From NCBI GenBank assembly GCA_030765645.1, contig JAVCCE010000073.1, forward strand, positions 50,913 to 114,912: a stretch of DNA of 64,000 nucleotides, written 5' to 3'. The notes beneath the pieces were generated by a model. It was not told the DNA's origin and ran no database searches. It saw only the letters and a list, made by a program, of their open reading frames with translations. The stretch comes from Candidatus Hinthialibacter antarcticus (GTDB taxonomy: Bacteria; Hinthialibacterota; Hinthialibacteria; Hinthialibacterales; Hinthialibacteraceae). Below are positions 36,646-44,839 of this stretch, one piece after another (position 1 is the first letter of the stretch; each line of letters starts with the position of its first letter). Both the position numbers and the translations under genes were made by a program.

Positions 36646-38022
36646 ATGAATGGGCCGTCGTTATCGACTCAGTGCCGCCAGGCGTTGCTTGAATCTCTCC
36701 AATCGAAGTTTGGTCGTGTTTCAGAACTTCGCAATCAAATTCACGCTAAAAATTCTCAAACCCTACATCAAATTTCAGAATGGCTCGATCAAGAGGCGGG
36801 CGCCTTGTTGCGTCCGATTCTCAGAGACCAAGAAGTTGATGGGCAGTTTTTTGAGCGCATCAAACAAACCGTGATCGAAGAACTCTATAGCGAACGGTTG
36901 CACCCAACCTTGCGTATTTCTCATATTCCTATCGCGCCTCCTGTTTGCGACACAGTGCATTGTTTATTGTTTGAGCAACTCCCCAATGCGTATAACGAAC
37001 TGTTTCCCTTAATGCTGGATTCTTATATCTCTGATCTCGAACGCTATGGTGAAGCGCGCCGCCTGGTGATCGCTGCGCATGTCGATTGGCTCGATGGTGA
37101 TAACTGCATCGCTCGCGGGGCATTTTATTCAATTGAACAAGATGAGTTAATCGAAGCGCCGCTTGAATGCGTGTTGCGTTTTGACAGCGTTCATTACTTG
37201 TGTATTTCACCGAAAGGGCATGAGGCGGCGTCTCGGCGATTGAGGACGTTGAATCTTAAAGAAGTAAATCCATTTCCCGTTTCTTCGATCATGGATGATA
37301 AGTATGAATGCTGTTTGAAATGGCTGGGGCGCGGCGTTTTAACGCCCCGCGCGGCGTTGATCAAACGGGGACAGCATTCCAGCGATGATATCCAGCAGGC
37401 GCTGCGCTATCTTTGGGACGGTCTTCCTCCCGAAAATGCTTTGCTGGTGGCTCAGCCCAACCGGGGGACGGAAGGTCGCGGCGTGAAGGCGTTTCGACTG
37501 CCAGACAATCAGGGCGAATTATTTGAACATGTTCAGCTCATTATAAAAAAAGATGATGTTTTATTGCGCTGTGGAATTGAAGGCGCTTATCTTGTCCACA
37601 AAGAAACCTATGAGAAGGCATTGTTTGATATACGCGTTAATGTGATATACGGAGTTGCTGAAAGCGGGTATATTCAAGTTGCCGAAAAAAACGCCGTGAT
37701 TGCCTCTCCAACTCAAGGCGGGCATATTGTAGAATGGAAGTCGCTGGGCCAGTATTTCGTCGAAGGCGTTGGCGGAAACGCGGCGATTGGTTCTGATTTG
37801 CTTAAAAATATTCAATTCGCCGCCGTGCAGGCTGCCCGCGCGTTTGGCGATCAGATAACGGCAGGCGTTGACCTTCGCCTCAGTCTAGCGGAGGATCAAA
37901 TTTTCGAGGCGTGGGTATTGGACGTGAATCCACGCCCGGCCGGGTTGGGGCGCTCGTGTTTTTGGAACAGCGAGCCTGGGGTGACCAACCAATTGTGGTT
38001 TCAGTTGCCGTCAATCGAGTAA
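36646..38022 (+). CDS. ATP-grasp-like protein of unknown function
   Basis: 458 residues without signal peptide or membrane segments. The N-terminal 200 residues are not recognised. From about 210 the order matches an ATP-grasp fold: a Gly-rich QPNRGTEGRGV loop (270-280), DIRVNVIYG (328-336), and AGVDLRL followed by VLDVNPRPAGLGRS (424-437), whose Asp and Asn fit the Mg-ATP ligands. Such enzymes join a carboxylate to an amine or thiol through an acyl phosphate. The substrate is unknown. It starts 24 bases after hisF and is followed 29 bases later by a GHMP kinase, so the two probably act together. Confidence 0.65.
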   Translation: MNGPSLSTQCRQALLESLQSKFGRVSELRNQIHAKNSQTLHQISEWLDQEAGALLRPILRDQEVDGQFFERIKQTVIEELYSERLHPTLRISHIPIAPPVCDTVHCLLFEQLPNAYNELFPLMLDSYISDLERYGEARRLVIAAHVDWLDGDNCIARGAFYSIEQDELIEAPLECVLRFDSVHYLCISPKGHEAASRRLRTLNLKEVNPFPVSSIMDDKYECCLKWLGRGVLTPRAALIKRGQHSSDDIQQALRYLWDGLPPENALLVAQPNRGTEGRGVKAFRLPDNQGELFEHVQLIIKKDDVLLRCGIEGAYLVHKETYEKALFDIRVNVIYGVAESGYIQVAEKNAVIASPTQGGHIVEWKSLGQYFVEGVGGNAAIGSDLLKNIQFAAVQAARAFGDQITAGVDLRLSLAEDQIFEAWVLDVNPRPAGLGRSCFWNSEPGVTNQLWFQLPSIE

Positions 38023-38051
38023 GGGATCGAATAGAATGCGGGAGGGAAGCA

Positions 38052-39065
38052 ATGCCGGACATGATTGAAACCTATGCTTATGCGCGCGCCGGACTCATCG
38101 GGAACCCGTCCGACGGTTATTTTGGAAAAACGATATCAATTTCCGTTCGGAATTTTCGCGCTCGAGTTTTGTGTTACCCGTCGGCGAACCTCGAAATTCG
38201 AGAGAGTTCGATAGACGCGCCGGTATGGTCGTCGATTGACGACTTGCGCGAAGGCGTCAAACTCTACGGCTATTACGGCGGCATTCGCCTGATCCGTTCG
38301 ATCATTAAATGTTTCGCTGAATATTGTGCTGAAAACAATATCAAACTCCCGTTGCGCAATTTTACGATTGAGTATGAATCCAATATTCCCGCGCGAGTGG
38401 GCCTGGCGGGTTCGAGCGCCATTATTACCGCCACGCTGCGCGCCATGATGTGTTTTTTTCATGTGGATATCCCAAAAGAAATTCAACCAAACATCATCTT
38501 ACGCGCCGAACGCGATGAACTGGGCATCGGCGCCGGATTGCAAGACCGGGTGATTCAGGTTTATGAAAAGATGGTGTATATGGACTTTGACCGGGCGCGG
38601 ATGGAAGCGACCGGAAGCGGTATTTATGAGCCGCTAGACCCCGCGTCGTTACCGCCTCTCTTTATCGCGTATGACACCCGTTTGGGCGAAGGCTCTGAGG
38701 TGTTTCATAACAATATCCGCGAGCGGTTTGACCGGGGCGACCCTGAAATTATTGACGCGATGAAGAAATTCGCCCAATTCGCTGAAGACGCCAAAGACGC
38801 ATTGAAAAACGGCGAAAAAGATAAACTGGGCGAATTGATGGACCAGAACTTCGACTTGCGCTCTTCGCTGTACCGCTTGCGTGAAAGTGATACGAATCTG
38901 GTGAAGTACGCCCGGCTGGTGGGCGCTTCGGCGAAATTCGCCGGCTCGGGCGGCGCGGTGATTGGCGTCTATGATGACAAGGCGATGTTAGACCGGCTGC
39001 GCGAAGTCTATGAAAAAATCGGGGCGGAAGTCATTGTTCCGCAAATTGCAGCGCCGTCCGCCTGA
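38052..39065 (+). CDS. GHMP kinase, glucuronokinase-like
   Basis: A sugar kinase of the galactokinase-homoserine-mevalonate-phosphomevalonate superfamily. The N-terminal motif is RAGLIGNPSDGYFG (residues 12-25), the ATP-binding motif IPARVGLAGSSA (112-123), and the C-terminal motif FAGSGGAVIG. GLQDRVIQVYEKMVYMDF (about 162-179) closely resembles the corresponding block of plant glucuronokinase, suggesting C1 phosphorylation of glucuronate or a related sugar. Length is 337 residues. GGAGGG precedes the ATG at 38052; an open frame back to 37911 overlaps the ATP-grasp gene and is rejected. Confidence 0.82.
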   Translation: MPDMIETYAYARAGLIGNPSDGYFGKTISISVRNFRARVLCYPSANLEIRESSIDAPVWSSIDDLREGVKLYGYYGGIRLIRSIIKCFAEYCAENNIKLPLRNFTIEYESNIPARVGLAGSSAIITATLRAMMCFFHVDIPKEIQPNIILRAERDELGIGAGLQDRVIQVYEKMVYMDFDRARMEATGSGIYEPLDPASLPPLFIAYDTRLGEGSEVFHNNIRERFDRGDPEIIDAMKKFAQFAEDAKDALKNGEKDKLGELMDQNFDLRSSLYRLRESDTNLVKYARLVGASAKFAGSGGAVIGVYDDKAMLDRLREVYEKIGAEVIVPQIAAPSA

Positions 39066-39139
39066 GATTCAATGTAAAACTGGTTACAATAGAGCGCGTC
39101 AGCCCGTTGGTTAATGAAATGAAAACATGAGGAATTGAG

Positions 39140-39346
39140 ATGCGTTTTTTATTGTTGATGATATTGGCCGCGACGCTTAGTCTGGGCGGATGCGCGACGG
39201 GTTCCCATTCGTCATATCAGGCGGACTTGGTTCCCGGCCTAGACCCTGAGATTCCGTCGGACTGGTCTACCTTTGATATAGAACCGGGTTTATTGACCGC
39301 AAAACGCTGGTCGGAGCCTATCAACGATATGGCTGATTTTTGGTAG
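39140..39346 (+). CDS. Small putative lipoprotein
   Basis: 68 residues with a signal sequence ending in a lipobox, LSLGGC (Cys18), so the mature protein is a lipid-anchored peptide of about 51 residues. The mature part is acidic and Pro/Trp-rich (PGLDPEIPSDW, EPINDMADFW) with no known motif. GAGGA lies before the ATG. It sits between the GHMP kinase and the GH127 gene, on the same strand as both. Small size and a clear lipobox support a real gene, but I cannot suggest a role. Confidence 0.7.
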   Translation: MRFLLLMILAATLSLGGCATGSHSSYQADLVPGLDPEIPSDWSTFDIEPGLLTAKRWSEPINDMADFW

Positions 39347-39469
39347 ATTTTGTTCTTTTTAGGTAAGTGATTTTTTCTGCTTTTTTCCCGCCGTCATTTT
39401 TGCTCCATCACATTCTAGCAATGGGTGCGTGTGCTCATTGTGCATCTTGTATTTCAGGAGAGCCGACCG

Positions 39470-41797
39470 ATGAAACGCCAAACCCGCTTCGTGTGTATGA
39501 TTGCGATTCTTACGGTTTCTGCGCTGATTGCTGAATCCGCTGAATTTCGTGTTCAAAAGAATTTTACGATACGCGCTCAGCCTTTCTCTGTTGAAAACGT
39601 ACAGCTATTAGACGGCCCGTTTCTTCACGCCCGTGATTTAGACGCAGCGTATCTGCTGCGCCTGGAACCAGATCGCTTGTTAGCGGGTTTTCGTGAGAAT
39701 GCGGGCCTGCCCGCCAGGGCGAAGAAATACGGCGGCTGGGAGTCGATGGGCGTGGCAGGGCACACGCTGGGCCATTTCTTGACCGCTGCGTCGCGACTTT
39801 ACGCTGCGGGCGACGAGCGCTTTTTAGAACGCATCAATTACATTGTCGATGAACTGAACGCGTGTCAGTCAGAGTCGGGTTTTCTGGCGGCGTTCCCTGA
39901 GGGGAAACAGGTGTTTGAAGAAGTCGCCAAGGGGGACGTTCGCTCGGCGGGTTTTGATCTGAATGGTTCGTGGGTGCCGTGGTATACCTTTCATAAACAA
40001 TTCGCGGGGCTGATTGACGCCTACCGCTATTGCGACAATCAGACAGCGTTAGAGGTTGCAAAAAAAATGGGCGATTGGTCGATTGATGTGACCTCCGGCC
40101 TGAACGATGAGCAATTTCAGAAAATGCTGGCTTGCGAACACGGCGGCATGAACGAGTCGATGCTTGAATTATACGCCGTCACAGGCGACGAGCGCTATTT
40201 GGAATTATCCAAGCGCTTTCATCATCAGGCGGTGCTTGGTCCGCTAGCGGGAGGCGAGGCTAAGTTGCCGGGGCTACATTCCAATACGCAAATTCCCAAG
40301 ATCATCGGCGTTGCCCATCGCTATGAATATACCTTAGATCAATCCGACCGCGATATTGCGGAATTTTTCTGGGACCGCGTGGTCCATCATCACACCTACG
40401 CCAACGGCGGCAACAGCAACCACGAACACTTCGGCCCCGCCGACCAGTTAGCGCATCGCCTGAGCGCAAGTTCGTCTGAATCCTGCAACACATACAACAT
40501 GCTCAAACTCACCCGCCATCTGTTTAGTTGGACGGCGGACGCGGGGTATGCCGATTATTACGAACAGGCGCTGTATAACCACATTCTCGCGGCGCAGAAC
40601 CCGGACGACGGTATGATGTGTTATTTTATCCCCATGCAGGTCGGCGGCGCCAAGACTTACTCGACGCCGTTTGAGTCGTTTTGGTGCTGCGTCGGGTCGG
40701 GAATTGAAAATCCTGCGCGATATACCGAAGGGATCTATTTTCATGGCAAAGATGAATTGTTCGTGAATTTGTTTATTCCATCGGTGTTGAATTGGGAAGA
40801 GCAGGGCGTCGAGTTACGTCAGGAAACCACCTTCCCTGAGGCTGAACAAACCACATTCAAAATCACGAAGACGAATGAAAAACCGTGGACGTTGCGCGTT
40901 CGCGTTCCCCGCTGGTGTGAGTCGGGCTACAAGGTTGAAGTGAACGGCAGGCCGACTTCGTATGAGAGTTCGCTCGAAGGTTACGCCTCGATTACGCGAA
41001 CCTGGAAAGTGGGCGATGAGGTCGTTGTGACCATTCCGATGTCGCTTCATACCTTGCCCACGCCGGATGTTGATACTCGAGTCGCGCTGTTCTATGGCCC
41101 GCTTTTGCTGGCGGGCGATCTCGGGCCGGACTCCGGGCCTGAGCCTGGATTGACGCCGGTCATCGCTGCGCAAGGGCGCTCAATCAATGAGTGGGTCAAA
41201 AAAGTTTCTGGCAAGACGCTGACGTTTCAAACCAACGGCGCCGGGCGCCCTGACGATTTGACGCTGGTTCCGTTCTACAAAATGCACCATCGCCGCTATG
41301 GCGTGTATTGGGACCTGTTTACTGATGATGAATGGCAGGCGCACGAAGCCGACTATCGCGCTGAACAAGACCGCTTACGCGAGTTAGAAGCGCGTACGGT
41401 GGACGTGATGCGCATTGGCGAAATGCAGCCGGAGCGCAACCACAATCTCCAGAGCGAACATTCCAGCGCGGGCGAAGCCTTCGGGCGCAAGTGGCGCCAT
41501 GCCGATAACGGCGGTTGGTTCTCGTTTGAATTTAAAACGGCGAACGAACCTTGCGAATTGGTGTGCACCTATTGGGGCGACGACGCAGGCAACCGCACGT
41601 TTGATATTCTGATTGATGGAACCAAAATCGCCGAGCAGACGTTGGCGCGAAATAAGCCGGACGAGTTTTTCGACGTAGCGTATCCGGTTCCTGATGAATT
41701 ACGCAAAGAAAAAGAAAAAATCACCGTGAAGTTCCAAGCGCATCCTGGCAATTTTGCAGGCGGCTTGTTCGGCTGCCGTCTGGTGAAGACGAAATAG
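39470..41797 (+). CDS. GH127-family glycosidase, beta-L-arabinofuranosidase-like (DUF1680)
   Basis: An exported (alpha/alpha)6-barrel enzyme of the HypBA1 type that releases beta-L-arabinofuranose or related residues. The signal peptide spans about residues 1-23. The family's catalytic pair is visible: Glu337 in SSSESCNTYNMLKL and the Cys-rich zinc site and nucleophile in FWCCVGSGIENPARYTEG (Cys406/407). A C-terminal beta-rich extension (about 590-775, VMRIGEMQPERNHN onward) matches the DUF6805-like appendage common on such enzymes. Length is 775 residues. AGGAG lies nine bases before 39470, preferred over the ATG at 39425. Confidence 0.9.
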   Translation: MKRQTRFVCMIAILTVSALIAESAEFRVQKNFTIRAQPFSVENVQLLDGPFLHARDLDAAYLLRLEPDRLLAGFRENAGLPARAKKYGGWESMGVAGHTLGHFLTAASRLYAAGDERFLERINYIVDELNACQSESGFLAAFPEGKQVFEEVAKGDVRSAGFDLNGSWVPWYTFHKQFAGLIDAYRYCDNQTALEVAKKMGDWSIDVTSGLNDEQFQKMLACEHGGMNESMLELYAVTGDERYLELSKRFHHQAVLGPLAGGEAKLPGLHSNTQIPKIIGVAHRYEYTLDQSDRDIAEFFWDRVVHHHTYANGGNSNHEHFGPADQLAHRLSASSSESCNTYNMLKLTRHLFSWTADAGYADYYEQALYNHILAAQNPDDGMMCYFIPMQVGGAKTYSTPFESFWCCVGSGIENPARYTEGIYFHGKDELFVNLFIPSVLNWEEQGVELRQETTFPEAEQTTFKITKTNEKPWTLRVRVPRWCESGYKVEVNGRPTSYESSLEGYASITRTWKVGDEVVVTIPMSLHTLPTPDVDTRVALFYGPLLLAGDLGPDSGPEPGLTPVIAAQGRSINEWVKKVSGKTLTFQTNGAGRPDDLTLVPFYKMHHRRYGVYWDLFTDDEWQAHEADYRAEQDRLRELEARTVDVMRIGEMQPERNHNLQSEHSSAGEAFGRKWRHADNGGWFSFEFKTANEPCELVCTYWGDDAGNRTFDILIDGTKIAEQTLARNKPDEFFDVAYPVPDELRKEKEKITVKFQAHPGNFAGGLFGCRLVKTK

Positions 41798-41873
41798 GAA
41801 ATGTGAACTTTCCCCGCATTGCTGAATCGTCAGTTCAGGGCGGGGCGAAGCGACGGAACCACGATTGAGATCA

Positions 41874-41888
41874 TGGTAATTTTTACCA
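41874..41888. promoter_or_regulatory. Small inverted repeat, possible operator before the GH117 gene
   Basis: TGGTAA-TTT-TTACCA is a perfect palindrome 55 bases before the GH117-like ATG, in an AT-rich region that could hold the promoter. It could be bound by a sugar-responsive repressor. It may also be chance. Confidence 0.35.
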
Positions 41889-41942
41889 ATGGTTGCTATC
41901 TTGTTTTGAAAATAAAATAGATTAATTTAACAGGATGAATCA

Positions 41943-43115
41943 ATGCGATATCCCATTCAGTCAATCATACTCTTGCTACTCGTTTTTATATTTTCTTTGA
42001 CCGCGCCCGACCAAGCACAATGCGCATCAGACGCAAACGATAACGTCCGGGAATTCCTTGGGATTCCCAAAGAGGGAAAACTAAGTGCGGCGTCGAAGCG
42101 CGCAATCGAAAGAAATTATGCGCAAGGCCCCGAATGGTATTGTGAATTCACCACTCACGACTTAAAAGGCGACTTTGCCTATGAAGAAGGCGTCACCCGA
42201 CGCGACCCCAGCGCCGTGATTGTAGTCGACGGCGTCTATTATGTGTATTACACAAAATCAACGGGCGAGACAGCGGGTTTTGGCACAGGCGATCCTGAGA
42301 ACAAAGTGTTTCCCTGGGACAAAAGCGAAGTCTGGTATGCGTCTTCAAAAGACGGGTGGGACTGGACGGAACAAGGCCAGGCTGTAGGGCTTGGCCCCAA
42401 AGGCGCCTATGACGACCGCTCGGTGTTTACTCCAGAAATCATGGTTTATGAGGGTCGCTATTATCTGGTCTACCAAACCGTCAAAGCGCCCTATGCAAAC
42501 CGCGTCAAAAACCAAATTGGAATGGCAATCGCCGGGTCTCCCGCCGGGCCGTTTAAACGTCTCGACGCTCCGATTCTTTCTCCTGCGGATAACGGCGAAT
42601 GGCTTGGCGAAGAAGACACGCGCTTCAACGTAAAGACGCAAGGCGACTTCGACAGCCACAAGGTCCACGACCCGACGCTTCTTCATTACAACAACCAGTT
42701 CTACCTCTATTACAAGGGAGAGCGAATGGGTGAACGAAAAACATTTGGCGGGCGTGAAATTAAATGGGGCGTTGCGATTGCTGAGAAACCTGAAGGCCCT
42801 TACATCAAATCAGAGTACAACCCGATCACCAATAGCGGACATGAACTGTGCATCTGGCCTTATAAAGAAGGAGTCGCCGCTTTAATCATTACCGACGGGC
42901 CGGAACGAAATACCATCCAGTGGGCGCCGGACGGCATTAACTTTGAAATCATGTCGCACATTAAATTCGGCCCCCCGGCGGCGGGGCTGGTGCGTTCATT
43001 CGATACAGATAAAAGCCCGCTGGAAGGCCTGAAATGGGGGCTGTGCCATCAGTATGTATCATACAATTGGCAGTATATCCGGCGGTTTGAAATCCGCTTG
43101 CCCGTCAGTCCATAA
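41943..43115 (+). CDS. Exported GH117-like glycosidase
   Basis: A five-bladed beta-propeller glycosidase of the GH43/GH117 type. The signal peptide spans about residues 1-28. The N-terminal helix [20 protein letters not shown] and the [24 protein letters not shown] blade are typical of GH117, whose known members cut alpha-1,3 bonds of agar-type oligosaccharides. Asp in RRDPS, in KVHDPTL and the later HELCIWPY block are candidate catalytic or metal residues. Length is 390 residues. Coupling to the GH127 gene (146 bases upstream) suggests turnover of an L-sugar-rich polysaccharide. The substrate is not proven. Confidence 0.8.
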   Translation: MRYPIQSIILLLLVFIFSLTAPDQAQCASDANDNVREFLGIPKEGKLSAASKRAIERNYAQGPEWYCEFTTHDLKGDFAYEEGVTRRDPSAVIVVDGVYYVYYTKSTGETAGFGTGDPENKVFPWDKSEVWYASSKDGWDWTEQGQAVGLGPKGAYDDRSVFTPEIMVYEGRYYLVYQTVKAPYANRVKNQIGMAIAGSPAGPFKRLDAPILSPADNGEWLGEEDTRFNVKTQGDFDSHKVHDPTLLHYNNQFYLYYKGERMGERKTFGGREIKWGVAIAEKPEGPYIKSEYNPITNSGHELCIWPYKEGVAALIITDGPERNTIQWAPDGINFEIMSHIKFGPPAAGLVRSFDTDKSPLEGLKWGLCHQYVSYNWQYIRRFEIRLPVSP

Positions 43116-43125
43116 TTGAGAACAT

Positions 43126-43155
43126 AAAAAAGGGCATAGCGCCTGCCATGCCCTT
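43126..43155 (-). terminator. Terminator between convergent GH117-like gene and metG
   Basis: AAGGGCAT (43130-43137) and ATGCCCTT (43148-43155) form an eight-pair stem. On the minus strand it is followed by a run of six T residues (A-run at 43126-43131), so it best ends metG. On the plus strand it is followed by ATAATATTTT, so it may act in both directions. Confidence 0.8.
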
Positions 43156-43192
43156 ATAATATTTTGCGTGCGTAATTCAGATTGATAACGGG

Positions 43193-44701
43193 TTATTCTT
43201 TTTCCAAACGGGGGAAGAGCACCGCGCCGGGGACGACGGTCTTGCCCGCGACGGAACCGCCGTCTAAATCCGAAAGCGCGGGCGTTCCCTCAATCGGGCA
43301 GCTCAGGCTGGCGAGCATTTCCGCCGACTTCTCCGGCATGAACGGAAACACCATCAGCGCCACATAGCGCAGCGACTCGGCAAGGTTATAGAGAACCGCG
43401 TCGAGTTTTGCGGCCTTGGTTTCGTCTTTGGCGAGCGTCCAGGGCTCGTTCTCGACGACGTACTTATTGCCTTCAGAAATGACCTTCCAGATTGCGGCAA
43501 GCCCCTGATGCAGCATGAAGCCGTCCATCGCCGCGCAGTATTCCCCGCGGGCCGACTTCGCCAAAGCAAACAAGCCCTCATCGTCGGCGTCGGCGCTGGG
43601 AACAACGCAGTCGCGGTATTTTTTAATCATCGACAACACCCGCGAAAACAGGTTGCCCAGGTCATTCGCCAAGTCGGCGTTGTAACGGTTAAACAGCGAT
43701 TCTTCTGAATAGTCGCCGTCTTTGCCGAAGGCGATTTCGCGCAGCAAAAAATAGCGCATCGGGTCGCGTCCGTAACCGTCGACCAGTTCCATCGGATCAA
43801 CCACGTTGCCGATTGACTTCGACATCTTTTCGCCTTTGTGAAAAATGAAGCCGTGTACGAAAACCTGCTTGGGGACTTCGACCCCGGCTGACATTAACAT
43901 CGCGGGCCAGAAGACCGAGTGGAAGCGGTTGATGTCTTTGCCGATGATGTGTGCGTCGGCGGGCCAGAATTTATCAAAGTCGCTGCCGCCGTTGGGGTAG
44001 CCGATCCCGGTCAGGTAATTGGTCAGCGCGTCGAACCAGACGTAGGCGACGTGCTTTTCGTCCCATGGCAGCGGTACGCCCCAAGTGGTGGTGGCGCGTG
44101 AGATGCTGATGTCTTGCAGGCCGCGGTCGAGCAGCGCCAGCATTTCGTTTCGGTAAATGTCGGGCTGGACGAACTGCGGGTTCGCCTGGAAAAACTCTTT
44201 GAGTTTTTCGGTATAGGCGCTGAGTTTAAAGAAATAGTTCTCTTCTTCGATCCACTCAATGTTCTGTCGTTTGTCCGGCTCGGGGAGGTCGCTCTCGGCG
44301 ACGTAGGCTTCGGCGGTCAAATCATACCAGCCCGCATAGGAGCCTTTATAGATATCGCCGTTGTCATACGAGCGCTGCAGCATCTCTTTGACGGCTGCGT
44401 GGTGGCGCGGTTCGCTGGTACGAATAAATCCGTCCAGTTGCGTCCCTAATTTATTGTGGACGTTCTGGAACACGTCCGACATCTGGTCGCAATATTCGCG
44501 CGGCGGCAGCCCCTGCGCAGCGGCGGCTTTTTCGACTTTGGCGCTGTGTTCGTCGACGCCGGAGAGAAAGAACACGTCCATGCCCTGCATGCGTTTGTAG
44601 CGCGCAATCGCGTCTGACGCGATGAATTCGTAGGCGTGTCCGATGTGGGGTTTGGCGTTGACGTATGAGATCGCCGTGGTGATGTAAAAAGCCTGGCTCA
44701 T
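43193..44701 (-). CDS. metG: Methionyl-tRNA synthetase
   Basis: A class I synthetase charging tRNA-Met. The HIGH motif is seen as PHIGHAYEF (about residues 18-26) and KMSKS as GEKMSKSIGNVVDP. The insert has no CxxC zinc knuckles, and the C-terminal tRNA-binding (EMAP-like) domain is absent, so it is the compact ~500-residue form. The start at 44701 has GGAG six bases upstream; an ATG at 44713 would add only four residues and lacks a site. Monocistronic, with a hairpin repeat in the leader. Confidence 0.96.
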   Translation of the reverse strand: MSQAFYITTAISYVNAKPHIGHAYEFIASDAIARYKRMQGMDVFFLSGVDEHSAKVEKAAAAQGLPPREYCDQMSDVFQNVHNKLGTQLDGFIRTSEPRHHAAVKEMLQRSYDNGDIYKGSYAGWYDLTAEAYVAESDLPEPDKRQNIEWIEEENYFFKLSAYTEKLKEFFQANPQFVQPDIYRNEMLALLDRGLQDISISRATTTWGVPLPWDEKHVAYVWFDALTNYLTGIGYPNGGSDFDKFWPADAHIIGKDINRFHSVFWPAMLMSAGVEVPKQVFVHGFIFHKGEKMSKSIGNVVDPMELVDGYGRDPMRYFLLREIAFGKDGDYSEESLFNRYNADLANDLGNLFSRVLSMIKKYRDCVVPSADADDEGLFALAKSARGEYCAAMDGFMLHQGLAAIWKVISEGNKYVVENEPWTLAKDETKAAKLDAVLYNLAESLRYVALMVFPFMPEKSAEMLASLSCPIEGTPALSDLDGGSVAGKTVVPGAVLFPRLEKE

Positions 44702-44730
44702 TCGATTCTCCAACTGTTATCGTTGTATCT

Positions 44731-44749
44731 GGTGGGTTAAGAACCCACC
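44731..44749. repeat. Short palindromic repeat in the metG leader
   Basis: GGTGGGTT-AAG-AACCCACC, followed by CTAC. It resembles one arm of the GTAGGGTGGG element at 49406-49516. Confidence 0.55.
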
Positions 44750-44839
44750 CTACTCGCTGAGTGGATAATAAATTCTCATTAAACACATTCTCTTTATCTT
44801 ACCCACCCCGCCGTGAACAGACAACGAACGCGCGCGGCA

